From: Acaudatibacter sp050729515
GTDB taxonomy: Bacteria > Pseudomonadota > Alphaproteobacteria > Caulobacterales > Caulobacteraceae
Direction of reading: 5' to 3'
Length of the DNA: 64,000 bases
Assembly (NCBI GenBank): GCA_050729515.1
Contig: JBOHLG010000014.1
Location: 12,501 to 76,500, forward strand
Part shown: positions 34,383 to 43,903 of the stretch, in pieces
Layout of the letters: every line of letters begins with the position of its first letter
Numbering within the stretch: position 1 is the stretch's first letter
Notes under the pieces: model-generated
What the model saw: the letters and a program-made list of their open reading frames with translations, nothing else
Told to the model about the DNA's origin: nothing
Databases searched by the model: none
Program-made: the position numbers and the translations under genes

Positions 34383-34747
34383 TCCAGATGCAGACCAATC
34401 TCGAGGTCGCCGACAACTCCGGCGCCCGGCGCGTGATGTGCCTGAAGGTTCTGGGGGGGGCTGGTCGCCGCTATGCCGGGGTCGGCGACACCATCGTCGT
34501 CTCGGTCAAGGAGGCGATCCCCCGCGGTCGGGTGAAGAAGGGCGAGGTGCTCCAGGCGATCGTGGTGCGCACCTCCCAGGCGATCAAGCGCAAGGACGGC
34601 TCGGTGATCCGTTTCGACCGCAACGCGGCGGTGATCGTGAACAAGCAAGCCGAGCCGATCGGCACGCGAATCTTTGGGCCGGTGCCGCGCGAGCTGCGCG
34701 CCAAGAACCACATGAAAATCATCTCCCTTGCGCCGGAGGTCCTCTGA
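34379..34747 (+). CDS. rplN: 50S ribosomal protein L14
   Basis: 122 residues. It lies at the subunit interface. MIQMQTNLEVADNSGARRVM and the closing RELRAKNHMKIISLAPEVL are near-invariant. It overlaps rpsQ by four bases, and its TGA shares a base with the rplX ATG. Confidence 0.97.
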   Translation: MIQMQTNLEVADNSGARRVMCLKVLGGAGRRYAGVGDTIVVSVKEAIPRGRVKKGEVLQAIVVRTSQAIKRKDGSVIRFDRNAAVIVNKQAEPIGTRIFGPVPRELRAKNHMKIISLAPEVL

Positions 34748-35061
34748 TGGCCGCCAGGATCAGGAAGGGCGACAAGGTCATCGTCATCACCGGCAAGGAC
34801 AAGGGGCGGACCGGCCAGGTCGCCCGGGTCTTTCCCAAGGAGGGCAGAGCGGTCGTCTCCGGCCTCAATCTGGTGCGACGGCACACCAAGCCCAGCCAGG
34901 CCGACCCTCAAGGCGGGATCAAGCTCAAGGAAGCGCCGCTGCATCTTTCCAATCTCGCCCTCCTCGACGGCTCCGGACGTCCGACCCGGGTCGGCTTCCG
35001 CATGGAGGGGGACAAGAAGGTGCGCTTCGCCAAGACCACCGGGGAGGCGATCCATGGCTGA
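34747..35061 (+). CDS. rplX: 50S ribosomal protein L24
   Basis: 104 residues. It is an assembly initiator that binds the 5' end of 23S rRNA through its KOW motif (KGDKVIVITGKDKGRTGQV). It overlaps rplE by eight bases. Confidence 0.96.
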   Translation: MAARIRKGDKVIVITGKDKGRTGQVARVFPKEGRAVVSGLNLVRRHTKPSQADPQGGIKLKEAPLHLSNLALLDGSGRPTRVGFRMEGDKKVRFAKTTGEAIHG

Positions 35062-35635
35062 AGCCGCCGCCCAGACCCCTTCGACGACCGCATACGAACC
35101 CAGGCTGAAAAACGAGTATCGCTCGCGCATCCGCGAGGTGCTCAAGGAGCGGTTCGGCTACACCAACGAGATGCAGATCCCCAGGCTCGACAAGGTCGTC
35201 ATCAACATGGGGATCGGCGAAGCGGTGGCCGATTCGAAGAAGACCCAATCGGCGATGAAGGACCTCGCCCTCATCACCGGCCAAAAGCCGCTCCCCACCA
35301 AGGCGCGGACGTCGATCTCCTCCTTCAAGCTGCGCGAAGGCATGACCATCGGGGCCAAGGTGACGCTGCGCAAGGATCGGATGTACGAGTTCCTCGACCG
35401 CCTGATCACCATCGCCCTTCCCAGGGTCAAGGATTTCCGGGGCCTCAAGCCCACCAGCTTCGACGGGCGGGGAAACTACGCCATGGGCCTGCGCGAGCAT
35501 CTGGTCTTTCCCGAGATCAACTACGACGAGATCGATCAGGTCTGGGGAATGGACATCGTGGTGTGCACAACCGCCCACACCGACGAGGAGGCCAAGGCCC
35601 TCCTCGCCGAATTCCAGTTCCCCTTCATCGCCTGA
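35054..35635 (+). CDS. rplE: 50S ribosomal protein L5
   Basis: 193 residues. It binds 5S rRNA and contacts the P-site tRNA. MQIPRLDKVVINMGIGEAV and the GNYAMGLREHLVFPEINYD block identify it. It starts eight bases inside rplX. Confidence 0.96.
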   Translation: MAEAAAQTPSTTAYEPRLKNEYRSRIREVLKERFGYTNEMQIPRLDKVVINMGIGEAVADSKKTQSAMKDLALITGQKPLPTKARTSISSFKLREGMTIGAKVTLRKDRMYEFLDRLITIALPRVKDFRGLKPTSFDGRGNYAMGLREHLVFPEINYDEIDQVWGMDIVVCTTAHTDEEAKALLAEFQFPFIA

Positions 35636-35650
35636 GCAGGAACAGAAGGC

Positions 35651-35956
35651 ATGGCCAAGAAGAGCGCCGTCAATCGAAACGAGAGGGTCCGAGCCCTGGC
35701 CGCGCGATTCGCGCCCAAGCGCTTGGCGCTCAAAGCGACGGCCGAGAACGAGGCGCTTTCGCTTGAGGAGCGCTTCGCCGCCCGCCTGGCGCTGGCCGAG
35801 CTTCCGCGCAACTCTTCGCCCACCCGCATCCGCAACCGATGCCAGATCACCGGCCGGCCGCGCGGATACTACCGCAAGATGAAAATGAGCCGCATCGCCC
35901 TGCGCGAGCTCGGCGCGTCCGGACAGATTCCGGGCCTGGTCAAGTCGAGCTGGTGA
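35651..35956 (+). CDS. rpsN: 30S ribosomal protein S14 (zinc-free form)
   Basis: 101 residues. This is the long form without the CxxC zinc motifs. RNRCQITGRPRGYYRKMKMS and RIALRELGASGQIPGLVKSS are the family blocks. The fit of this form argues against a zinc-limitation duplicate. Confidence 0.96.
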   Translation: MAKKSAVNRNERVRALAARFAPKRLALKATAENEALSLEERFAARLALAELPRNSSPTRIRNRCQITGRPRGYYRKMKMSRIALRELGASGQIPGLVKSSW

Positions 35957-35973
35957 GAGGAGGCGTCTAGAAG

Positions 35974-36369
35974 ATGGTCAACGATCCGATCGGCGACATG
36001 ATCGCCCGCATCAAGAACGCCGCCGCCCGCCGGCGCTCAAAGGTCGCCACGCCGGCCTCTCGGCTGCGCGAACGGGTTCTCGAGGTCCTCGCCGCCGAGG
36101 GCTACATCCGCGGCTTCACCCTGGTCCAGAAGCCCGGCGAGTTCCCGCAGTTCGAGGTCGAATTGAAGTACTTCGACGGCGAGCCGGTGATCGCCGAGAT
36201 CAACCGCGTCTCCAAGCCCGGGCGACGGGTCTACACCTCGGTCCGCGATCTCAAGCCGGTCAGGAACGGCCTGGGAATTTCAATTCTCTCCACGCCCAAG
36301 GGCGTGATGAGCGACAGCGCCGCCCGCCAGGCCAATGTCGGCGGCGAAATCCTCTGCCGGGTGTACTGA
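35974..36369 (+). CDS. rpsH: 30S ribosomal protein S8
   Basis: 131 residues. It organises the 16S rRNA central domain; in enterobacteria it represses the spc operon by binding the rplE start region. DPIGDMIARIKNAAARRRSK and LGISILSTPKGVMSDSAARQ are intact. Its stop shares a base with the rplF start. Confidence 0.96.
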   Translation: MVNDPIGDMIARIKNAAARRRSKVATPASRLRERVLEVLAAEGYIRGFTLVQKPGEFPQFEVELKYFDGEPVIAEINRVSKPGRRVYTSVRDLKPVRNGLGISILSTPKGVMSDSAARQANVGGEILCRVY

Positions 36370-36902
36370 TGTCGAGGATCGGCAAGAAACCCATCACCCT
36401 GCCCGCCGGCGTGACGGCCGCGATCGAGGGTCAGAAGGTCGATATCAAGGGCCCCAAGGGCGCGCTTTCCTGGACGCTGGCCGAGGAGATCGAAGTCCGC
36501 CTTGAGGGGACCGAGCTCGTGCTCGCGCCCAGGCTCGAAAGCGAGAGGGCGCGCGCCATGTGGGGACTTTCGCGCTCGCTCGTGGCCAACATGGTCGTGG
36601 GAGTTTCCCAGGGCTACGAACGCAGCCTCGAACTCATCGGCGTGGGCTATCGCGCCGCCATGAAGGGCCAGAACCTCGCCCTCCAGCTCGGTTTCTCGCA
36701 CGAGGTGGCCTTTCCGGCCCCGCCGGGCATCACCTTCCAGGTTCCACGGCCCGTCGAGATCCGCATCGCCGGAATCGACAAGCAGCTCGTGGGCGAGACG
36801 GCCGCCCGCATCCGCAAGATTCGTCCGCCCGAACCTTATAAGGGCAAGGGCGTGCGCTACGTCGGCGAGGTTGTCCGACGCAAGGAGGGCAAGAAGAAGT
36901 AA
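36369..36902 (+). CDS. rplF: 50S ribosomal protein L6
   Basis: 177 residues, two tandem domains of similar fold near the sarcin-ricin loop. SRIGKKPITLPAGVTAAIEG and the PEPYKGKGVRYVGEVVRRKE signature are present. It is joined to rpsH and rplR by single-base overlaps. Confidence 0.97.
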   Translation: MSRIGKKPITLPAGVTAAIEGQKVDIKGPKGALSWTLAEEIEVRLEGTELVLAPRLESERARAMWGLSRSLVANMVVGVSQGYERSLELIGVGYRAAMKGQNLALQLGFSHEVAFPAPPGITFQVPRPVEIRIAGIDKQLVGETAARIRKIRPPEPYKGKGVRYVGEVVRRKEGKKK

Positions 36903-37267
36903 TGACCGCCAAGCTTCGCACGCCCCCCGCCCGCCGGGCCCGACGGGTTCGCGCCAGGCTGAGGAAGGTCTCGGTCGGACGGCCGAGGCTCTCGGTCTTC
37001 CGCTCCGCCAAGAACATCTACGTCCAGGTGATCGATGACGCCAAAGGCGTGACGCTCGCCGCCGCCTCCTCCCTGGAGGCCGAGATCCGCTCTCAGACGC
37101 CCAAGGGCGCCGACCGAAAGGCCGCCGGCGCGGTGGGGACCCTCATCGCCAGGCGCGCGCTCGAGAAGGGGCTGAAGGCGGTGGTCTTCGATCGGGGCGG
37201 CTACATCTATCATGGTCGAATCAAGGCGCTCGCCGAGGCGGCGCGCGAGGCCGGACTGAGTTTCTAG
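36902..37267 (+). CDS. rplR: 50S ribosomal protein L18
   Basis: 121 residues. It binds 5S rRNA with L5. RLSVFRSAKNIYVQVIDDAK and the closing HGRIKALAEAAREAGLSF fit the family. The basic N-terminus is arginine rich as expected. Confidence 0.96.
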   Translation: MTAKLRTPPARRARRVRARLRKVSVGRPRLSVFRSAKNIYVQVIDDAKGVTLAAASSLEAEIRSQTPKGADRKAAGAVGTLIARRALEKGLKAVVFDRGGYIYHGRIKALAEAAREAGLSF

Positions 37268-37278
37268 AAGGATCGAGG

Positions 37279-37881
37279 ATGGCGCGAGGCGAACAGCAGC
37301 GGGGCGACCGCCGGGGACGCGATCGGAGCAAGTCCGAGGAACGCGCCGACGGCGACATCGTCGAAAAGCTCGTCCACATCAACCGGGTGGCGGCGACGGT
37401 CAAAGGAGGCCGGCGCTTTTCCTTCGCCGCCCTGATGATAGTGGGCGATCAGAAGGGCCGGGTCGGATTTGGCCATGGCAAGGCCCGCGAGGTCCCCGAG
37501 GCCATCCGCAAGGCCACCGAAGAAGCCAAGAAGAGCATGATCCGCGTGCCCTTGCGCGAATCCCGCACCCTGCATCACGACGGAACCGGCCGGTGGGGCG
37601 CCGGGAAGATCATGATGCGCGCCGCCCCTCCTGGCACCGGCGTCATCGCCGGCGGTCCCATGCGGGCGGTGCTCGAGACTCTGGGGGTCCAGGACGTGGT
37701 CGGAAAGTCGGTGGGGTCCTCCAACCCCTACAACATGGTCCGCGCCACTTTTGAGGCCTTGAAGAAGCAGGCCTCGCCCCGGCAGGTCGCGGCCAAACGC
37801 GGCAAGAAGCTCGCCGACATCCTGCCGCGCCGTCCGGACGCCGCCGGCGCCGCGGCCGGCGCCGAAGAGGCGGAGGCTTGA
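37279..37881 (+). CDS. rpsE: 30S ribosomal protein S5
   Basis: 200 residues. S5 takes part in decoding fidelity and mRNA unwinding at the entry. The double-stranded RNA-binding part holds RFSFAALMIVGDQKGRVGFG, and the C-terminal domain has GVQDVVGKSVGSSNPYNMVR. The N-terminal 22 residues are charged and non-conserved. It overlaps rpmD by four bases. Confidence 0.96.
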   Translation: MARGEQQRGDRRGRDRSKSEERADGDIVEKLVHINRVAATVKGGRRFSFAALMIVGDQKGRVGFGHGKAREVPEAIRKATEEAKKSMIRVPLRESRTLHHDGTGRWGAGKIMMRAAPPGTGVIAGGPMRAVLETLGVQDVVGKSVGSSNPYNMVRATFEALKKQASPRQVAAKRGKKLADILPRRPDAAGAAAGAEEAEA

Positions 37882-38069
37882 CGGCCATGGCTCTTCTCAA
37901 AGTGCGCCAGACCGCCAGCCCCATCCGTCGCCGCTCCGATCAGCGCGCCTGCCTCGTCGGCCTGGGGCTGGGCCGCATCGGCCGCCTCGCCCAGCTCGAG
38001 GACACGCCCGCGGTCCGCGGCATGATCGCCAAGGTCGGCCACCTGGTGAAGATCGAGACCGAGCGATGA
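37878..38069 (+). CDS. rpmD: 50S ribosomal protein L30
   Basis: 63 residues. LKVRQTASPIRRRSDQRACL is followed by a GLGLGRIGRLAQLEDTPAV stretch, typical of bacterial L30. The start lies within the last codons of rpsE, and the stop overlaps rplO. Confidence 0.94.
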   Translation: MTAMALLKVRQTASPIRRRSDQRACLVGLGLGRIGRLAQLEDTPAVRGMIAKVGHLVKIETER

Positions 38070-38572
38070 CGAAACTGAATGAATTGGCCCCGCGGCCGGG
38101 CTCCCACCGCTCGCGCATGAGAGTCGGCCGCGGCCCGGGCTCCGGCAAGGGAAAGACCTCCGGGCGCGGGGTCAAGGGGCAGAAATCGCGTTCGGGCGGC
38201 GGAATGGGAGCCTTCGAAGGCGGCCAGATGCCCCTGCACATGCGAATGCCCAAGCGCGGCTTTTCCAATCCCGACGCCAAGGTTTTCGCCGAGGTCAATT
38301 TCTGGCGCATTGAAAAGGCGATCGCGGCAGGAAGGCTCGATCCGAAAGGGAAGATCGACGCCGCCGCCCTCCACAAGGCAGGCGTGATCCGGCGTGAGCG
38401 GGATGGGGTGAAGCTCCTCGCCAAGGGCGAGCTCAAAGCCAAGCTCGATCTTCATGTATGGTCGGCCTCGGCGGCGGCCAAGGCGGCGGTGGAGAAGGCC
38501 GGGGGCTCCCTCACTGAGGCGAGGCCGCCAAAGGCCGAGAAGGCGGAGTCTCCGGCCGGAACAGACGCGTGA
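38066..38572 (+). CDS. rplO: 50S ribosomal protein L15
   Basis: 168 residues. This late-assembly protein has a glycine-rich N-terminal arm (GRGPGSGKGKTSGRGVKGQK) that reaches into 23S rRNA. The conserved C-terminal domain is followed by a short acidic tail. A 107 bp gap with no clear feature separates it from secY. Confidence 0.96.
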   Translation: MTKLNELAPRPGSHRSRMRVGRGPGSGKGKTSGRGVKGQKSRSGGGMGAFEGGQMPLHMRMPKRGFSNPDAKVFAEVNFWRIEKAIAAGRLDPKGKIDAAALHKAGVIRRERDGVKLLAKGELKAKLDLHVWSASAAAKAAVEKAGGSLTEARPPKAEKAESPAGTDA

Positions 38573-38679
38573 GCCCCGCCCTGCGCCGATCGGCCGCTGG
38601 CGAACATCGGCTCAGTGCTGGAGCGCGGAGAGTGGAATCCCTATCTGCATGCCGCCTCGGGCAAGGATGATCTTCTGAA

Positions 38680-40020
<1,341 letters not shown>

Positions 40021-40023
<3 letters not shown>

Positions 40024-40190
40024 TGGAACGAATTTGACATTCGCTTCCGGCCCGACATCAGCCGCCGAGCGAATGACAAATTCAAAAGTTCCACTAGGAA
40101 ATCAAGGAGTCGCTAGCGGTCCTTCTTGATTCGAACATTTGCCAGGCGGACGGTATCAGGCGGATGCAAATGTTGGAATCGGACCACTAG
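40021..40190 (+). repeat. Dispersed double-hairpin element, copy 3
   Basis: Hairpin a (40021-40096): TAGTGGAAC..AATTTGACATTCGC pairs with GCGAATGACAAATT..GTTCCACTA. Hairpin b (40112-40190): CTAGCGGTCC..GAACATTTGC pairs with GCAAATGTT..GGACCACTAG. The outer arm of a begins on the secY stop codon. The core here is ACATT in both hairpins, against ACGTT in copies 1 and 4. Confidence 0.85.
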
Positions 40191-40245
40191 GCAGTTTGAG
40201 CGCGAGCGGCCGGATCGCCGGCGCCGCGCCTTTGGGGCGGAGGCC

Positions 40246-40866
40246 ATGGATCTCATACTCTTCGGTCCTCCGGCGGCCGGTAAGGGCACTCAGGCCCGTC
40301 GCCTCGTCGAGACCTGCGGAATGATCCAGCTTTCGACCGGCGATATGCTCCGCGGCGCCATCGCGTCGGGATCGGATCTGGGCCGTCGGGTGGCCGCGAT
40401 CCACGACGCCGGCGAGCTCGTTCCCGATGAGATCGTCATCAGCCTGATCGAGGCGGCGCTCGGCGAGGCGCACGGAGCGGGGGCGATCTTCGATGGCTTT
40501 CCACGCACCCTCGCCCAGGCGCGTTCTCTCGATGACATGCTCGCCCGCCGCCGCCGCCGCATCGATCTGGTGATCCGGCTCGTCGTCGATCGCGACAGGC
40601 TCCTCTCGCGCATCGAGCGCCGCTTCGCCGAGAGCGGCCGAGGCGACGACAATCCCGCCGCCTTCGCCACCCGCCTCGAAGCCTATCTGCGCTCGACGAC
40701 GCCGCTCATTGACTATTACCGGGCGGCGGGAAGGCTCGCCGAGCTCGACGGCATGCAGTCGATCGAGGAGGTGGCCCATGCCATCGATGCGGCGATCGCG
40801 GCGCACTGCGGTCCGGCCTCGTCGGCCGCGCCGGGCTCCTTGACCGCGCCCACCCCGAAACGCTAA
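40246..40866 (+). CDS. adk: Adenylate kinase
   Basis: 206 residues from ATG 40246, just after GGCGGAGG. It interconverts ATP, AMP and ADP. The P-loop is LFGPPAAGKGTQA, the AMP-binding part QLSTGDMLRGAI and IFDGFPRTLAQA, and the LID is the short form without zinc cysteines. Its place after secY is conserved, but here the double-hairpin element separates the two by 222 bp. Confidence 0.95.
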   Translation: MDLILFGPPAAGKGTQARRLVETCGMIQLSTGDMLRGAIASGSDLGRRVAAIHDAGELVPDEIVISLIEAALGEAHGAGAIFDGFPRTLAQARSLDDMLARRRRRIDLVIRLVVDRDRLLSRIERRFAESGRGDDNPAAFATRLEAYLRSTTPLIDYYRAAGRLAELDGMQSIEEVAHAIDAAIAAHCGPASSAAPGSLTAPTPKR

Positions 40867-40963
40867 AGACCCCTTTCCGCGACAGGGCGCTCGACCGCGC
40901 CGGTTCCTGGCTGCGCCGAACGAGGAGCGGCAGGGCCGGGGCGGTTTTCGCGTTTATCGGCCT

Positions 40964-41049
40964 GAGCGCGATCCTTGGATCGCGCTCTCGACTTTGGATT
41001 TTTGAGCGTGACGCTGCGCCCGGCGGGATCAAGCCGATGCGTCACGCTC
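40964..41049 (+). promoter_or_regulatory. Two perfect 11 bp stem-loops in the rpsM leader
   Basis: GAGCGCGATCC-TT-GGATCGCGCTC (40964-40987) and GAGCGTGACGC...GCGTCACGCTC (41004-41014 with 41039-41049). The second ends two bases before the purine-rich ribosome binding site of rpsM (41051-41063). Both begin GAGCG and end CGCTC, so arms could swap. S4 represses the alpha operon at this place in enterobacteria; that link is inferred only. Confidence 0.6.
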
Positions 41050-41068
41050 GAGGCAGGGAGAGGTTTCC

Positions 41069-41437
41069 GTGGCCCGGATCGCTGGCGTCAACATCCCCAC
41101 CAACAAGCGCGTGGTCATCGCCCTGCAGTACATCCACGGGATCGGAAACACCAAGGCGAGGGAGATCGTCGGCAAGGTCGGCATCGACCAGTCGCGCCGG
41201 GTCTCCCAACTCACCGACCAGGAAGTCATCCGCATCCGCGAGGCCATCGACCGCGACTACCAGGTTGAGGGCGATCTGCGCCGCGAGACGGCGGTCAACA
41301 TCAAGCGTCTGATGGACCTCGCCTGCTATCGCGGCCTTCGCCACCGCAAGGGCCTGCCGGTCCGCGGTCAGCGCACCCACACCAACGCCCGGACCCGCAA
41401 GGGCCCGGCCAGGCCGATCGCCGGCAAGAAGAAATAG
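41069..41437 (+). CDS. rpsM: 30S ribosomal protein S13
   Basis: 122 residues from GTG 41069. It contacts the P-site tRNA and forms the head-body bridges. ARIAGVNIPTNKRVVIALQY and GLRHRKGLPVRGQRTHTNAR are typical. It begins the alpha operon rpsM-rpsK-rpoA-rplQ; rpsD is not in the group, as usual for this class. Confidence 0.96.
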   Translation: MARIAGVNIPTNKRVVIALQYIHGIGNTKAREIVGKVGIDQSRRVSQLTDQEVIRIREAIDRDYQVEGDLRRETAVNIKRLMDLACYRGLRHRKGLPVRGQRTHTNARTRKGPARPIAGKKK

Positions 41438-41478
41438 CAGAGTCCCTCAGGAACCCCCCAAGGAACCCCAAGGAGCCC

Positions 41479-41868
41479 ATGGCCAAGGAACCGGCCCGCG
41501 TAAAGAAGCGGGAGCGAAAGAATATCACCGCTGGCGTCGCTCACGTGAACGCCACCTTCAACAACACCATGGTGACGATCACCGACGCCCAGGGCAACGC
41601 CATTTCCTGGTCGAGCGCCGGGGCGATGGGATTCAAGGGCTCGCGCAAGTCCACCCCGTACGCCGCCCAGATGGCCGCCGAGGACGCCGGGCGGAAGGCC
41701 GCCGAGCATGGCGTGCGCACCCTGGAGGTCAACATCTCCGGCCCGGGATCGGGCCGGGAGTCGGCTCTTCGCGCCCTTCAGGCCAGCGGCATGATCATCA
41801 CCACCATTCGCGACGTCACTCCCATCCCCCACAACGGCTGCCGCCCGCCCAAGCGCCGCCGCGTCTAG
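41479..41868 (+). CDS. rpsK: 30S ribosomal protein S11
   Basis: 129 residues. It lies on the platform near the Shine-Dalgarno helix. GVAHVNATFNNTMVTITDAQ and IPHNGCRPPKRRRV are near-invariant. It follows rpsM by 41 bp. Confidence 0.97.
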   Translation: MAKEPARVKKRERKNITAGVAHVNATFNNTMVTITDAQGNAISWSSAGAMGFKGSRKSTPYAAQMAAEDAGRKAAEHGVRTLEVNISGPGSGRESALRALQASGMIITTIRDVTPIPHNGCRPPKRRRV

Positions 41869-41949
41869 ACCCCAACCCCCCAAGACCCCATCTCAAGGCC
41901 GCGCGCGCCCACGACCAGAGGCGCGCTTCGCTCTTCAGGAAAGCCCAGC

Positions 41950-42966
41950 GTGATCGAAAGAAACTGGAACGAACTCATCCGCCCCGAAAAGCCGCTGATC
42001 GAGCCGGGGGCGGACTCCTCGCGCAAGGCGCGCATGGTCGCCGAGCCGCTCGAACGCGGCTTCGGCGTCACCCTGGGCAACTCGCTGCGCCGCGTGCTGC
42101 TCTCCTCGCTGCAGGGCGCGGCGGTGACCGCCATCCAGATCGATGGCGTCGTCCACGAGTTCTCCTCGCTCGAAGGGGTTCGCGAGGACGTCGTGGATAT
42201 CGTCCTCAACATCAAGCAGCTCGCCCTGCGCATGCACGGGGAGGGGCCTAAGCGGATGACGCTTCGCGCCACCGGCCCCGGCCCAATCACTGCGGCGGCC
42301 ATCGACGCGCCCTCGGACATCGAGATCCTCAACAAGAACCATGTGCTCCTGACCCTCGACGAGGGGGCGAGCGTCAGAATCGAATTCACGGTCGAAAACG
42401 GCAAGGGCTACGTCCCTTCCGAGCGTAATCGCCCGGAAGATGCGCCGATCGGCCTCATCAGCGTCGATGCGCTCTACAGTCCCGTGAAGAGGGTCGCCTA
42501 TCGCGTCGAGCCGACCCGTCAGGGCCAGAGCCTCGACTACGACAAGCTCGTCATGGAGGTGGAGACCAACGGCGCGGTCTCGCCGGTCGATGCGGTGGCG
42601 TACGCCGCGCGCATTCTCCAGGACCAGCTTCAGGTCTTCATCACCTTCGAGGAGCCCAAGAAGAAGATCGACGGCGAGGCCAAGCCGGAGCTTCCGTTCA
42701 ATCCCGCCCTTCTGAAGAAGGTGGACGAGCTCGAGCTTTCGGTCCGCTCGGCGAACTGCCTGAAGAACGACAACATCGTCTACATCGGCGACCTCATCCA
42801 GAAGAGCGAGGCGGAGATGCTTCGCACCCCCAACTTCGGGCGCAAGTCCTTGAACGAGATCAAGGAGGTGCTGGCGAACATGAACCTGCACCTTGGCATG
42901 GACGTGCCCAACTGGCCGCCCGAGAACATCGACGACCTGGCCAAGAAGTTCGAAGACCAGATCTGA
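41950..42966 (+). CDS. rpoA: DNA-directed RNA polymerase subunit alpha
   Basis: 338 residues. The N-terminal domain dimerises and seeds core assembly (ERGFGVTLGNSLRRVLLSSL). The C-terminal domain (about 250-320: ELSVRSANCLKNDNIVYIGD, RTPNFGRKSLNEIKEVL) contacts UP elements and activators. It lies between rpsK and rplQ in the conserved order. Confidence 0.98.
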   Translation: MIERNWNELIRPEKPLIEPGADSSRKARMVAEPLERGFGVTLGNSLRRVLLSSLQGAAVTAIQIDGVVHEFSSLEGVREDVVDIVLNIKQLALRMHGEGPKRMTLRATGPGPITAAAIDAPSDIEILNKNHVLLTLDEGASVRIEFTVENGKGYVPSERNRPEDAPIGLISVDALYSPVKRVAYRVEPTRQGQSLDYDKLVMEVETNGAVSPVDAVAYAARILQDQLQVFITFEEPKKKIDGEAKPELPFNPALLKKVDELELSVRSANCLKNDNIVYIGDLIQKSEAEMLRTPNFGRKSLNEIKEVLANMNLHLGMDVPNWPPENIDDLAKKFEDQI

Positions 42967-43037
42967 TCCTTGCTTGGCAAGCTTGCGCCGGCGGCCGATG
43001 ATCGGTAGAGCCGCCCGGCCCTGAAGGAAGGTTTCCC

Positions 43038-43448
43038 ATGCGCCACGGCGTCGCCCAGCGGAAGCTCAACCGCACCAGCGCTCACCGCACCAGCATGTTC
43101 GCCAACATGTCGGCGAGCCTCATCAAGCACGAGCAAATCACCACCACCCTTCCCAAGGCCAAGGAGCTGCGTCCTTTCGTCGAGCGCCTGGTGACCCTCG
43201 CCAAGCGCGGCGATCTCCACGCCCGTCGCCTGGCGATCTCCCGGGTGCGCGACAAGGAGCAGGTGGGAAAGCTCTTCGCGACGCTTGGGCCGCGCTACAA
43301 GGAGCGCAAGGGCGGCTACATCCGCATCCTCAAGGCCGGCTTCCGCTTCGGCGACAATGCCCCCATGGCGGTGATCGAGTTCGTCGACCGCGATGAAGCC
43401 GAAAAGGGCAAGGATTCCGGCCCGGTTCAGAACGCCGCGGCGTCCTGA
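43038..43448 (+). CDS. rplQ: 50S ribosomal protein L17
   Basis: 136 residues, the last gene of the ribosomal cluster. MRHGVAQRKLNRTSAHRTSM and KLFATLGPRYKERKGGYIRI mark the family. The 88 bp after it, before a convergent gene, show no clear terminator. Confidence 0.96.
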   Translation: MRHGVAQRKLNRTSAHRTSMFANMSASLIKHEQITTTLPKAKELRPFVERLVTLAKRGDLHARRLAISRVRDKEQVGKLFATLGPRYKERKGGYIRILKAGFRFGDNAPMAVIEFVDRDEAEKGKDSGPVQNAAAS

Positions 43449-43536
43449 CCCAATCTTCGGCGCTCGCGTCCTCGGCCCTCCAGGGTTGGTCGCCGGGGTC
43501 TCTCATTTCTTTCGATAAGGACCGGCGTCGGAGCTC

Positions 43537-43899
43537 TCAGGGGAGCGGCCCTGGAGGCATGTCGCTTCGGCCGTCATAACGGGTGATCTCGAGGGTGAAT
43601 GGATCAATTCCCTCGATCGAGCGCGCGTTCACCGAGATCCGATCGCCTGGATAGGGAAAGCGGAAGAGCGAGGTCCCACAGCGTGGGCAGAACTGATGGC
43701 CGCCGACGCCGCGCCACATGTAGTTGGCGAGGAGGCGCTTTTCGGTGATCAGTCGGACCGCCCACTGCTTCACCTTCCAGTGCAGGAAACCGTGGCGGCG
43801 GCAGGTGGAGCAGTTGCACTCGGTGAGACCGGTGAGATCGGCGTCCACTTCGAACACGACCTCGCCGCAGTGGCAGGAGCATCGATAGGGTCGTTCCAT
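43537..43899 (-). CDS. Second GFA/CENP-V domain protein
   Basis: 120 residues from ATG 43899, after GAGGTAAGG. Cysteine motifs CSCHCGEVVFEVDADL, CNCSTC and FCPRCGTSLFRF give the zinc sites of the fold. It lies four bases after the lysR stop on the same strand, so the regulator and this protein form one transcript. This suggests a role in the response controlled by that regulator; a glutathione-adduct activity is possible but not shown. Confidence 0.85.
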   Translation of the reverse strand: MERPYRCSCHCGEVVFEVDADLTGLTECNCSTCRRHGFLHWKVKQWAVRLITEKRLLANYMWRGVGGHQFCPRCGTSLFRFPYPGDRISVNARSIEGIDPFTLEITRYDGRSDMPPGPLP

Positions 43900-43903
43900 C
43901 GCC

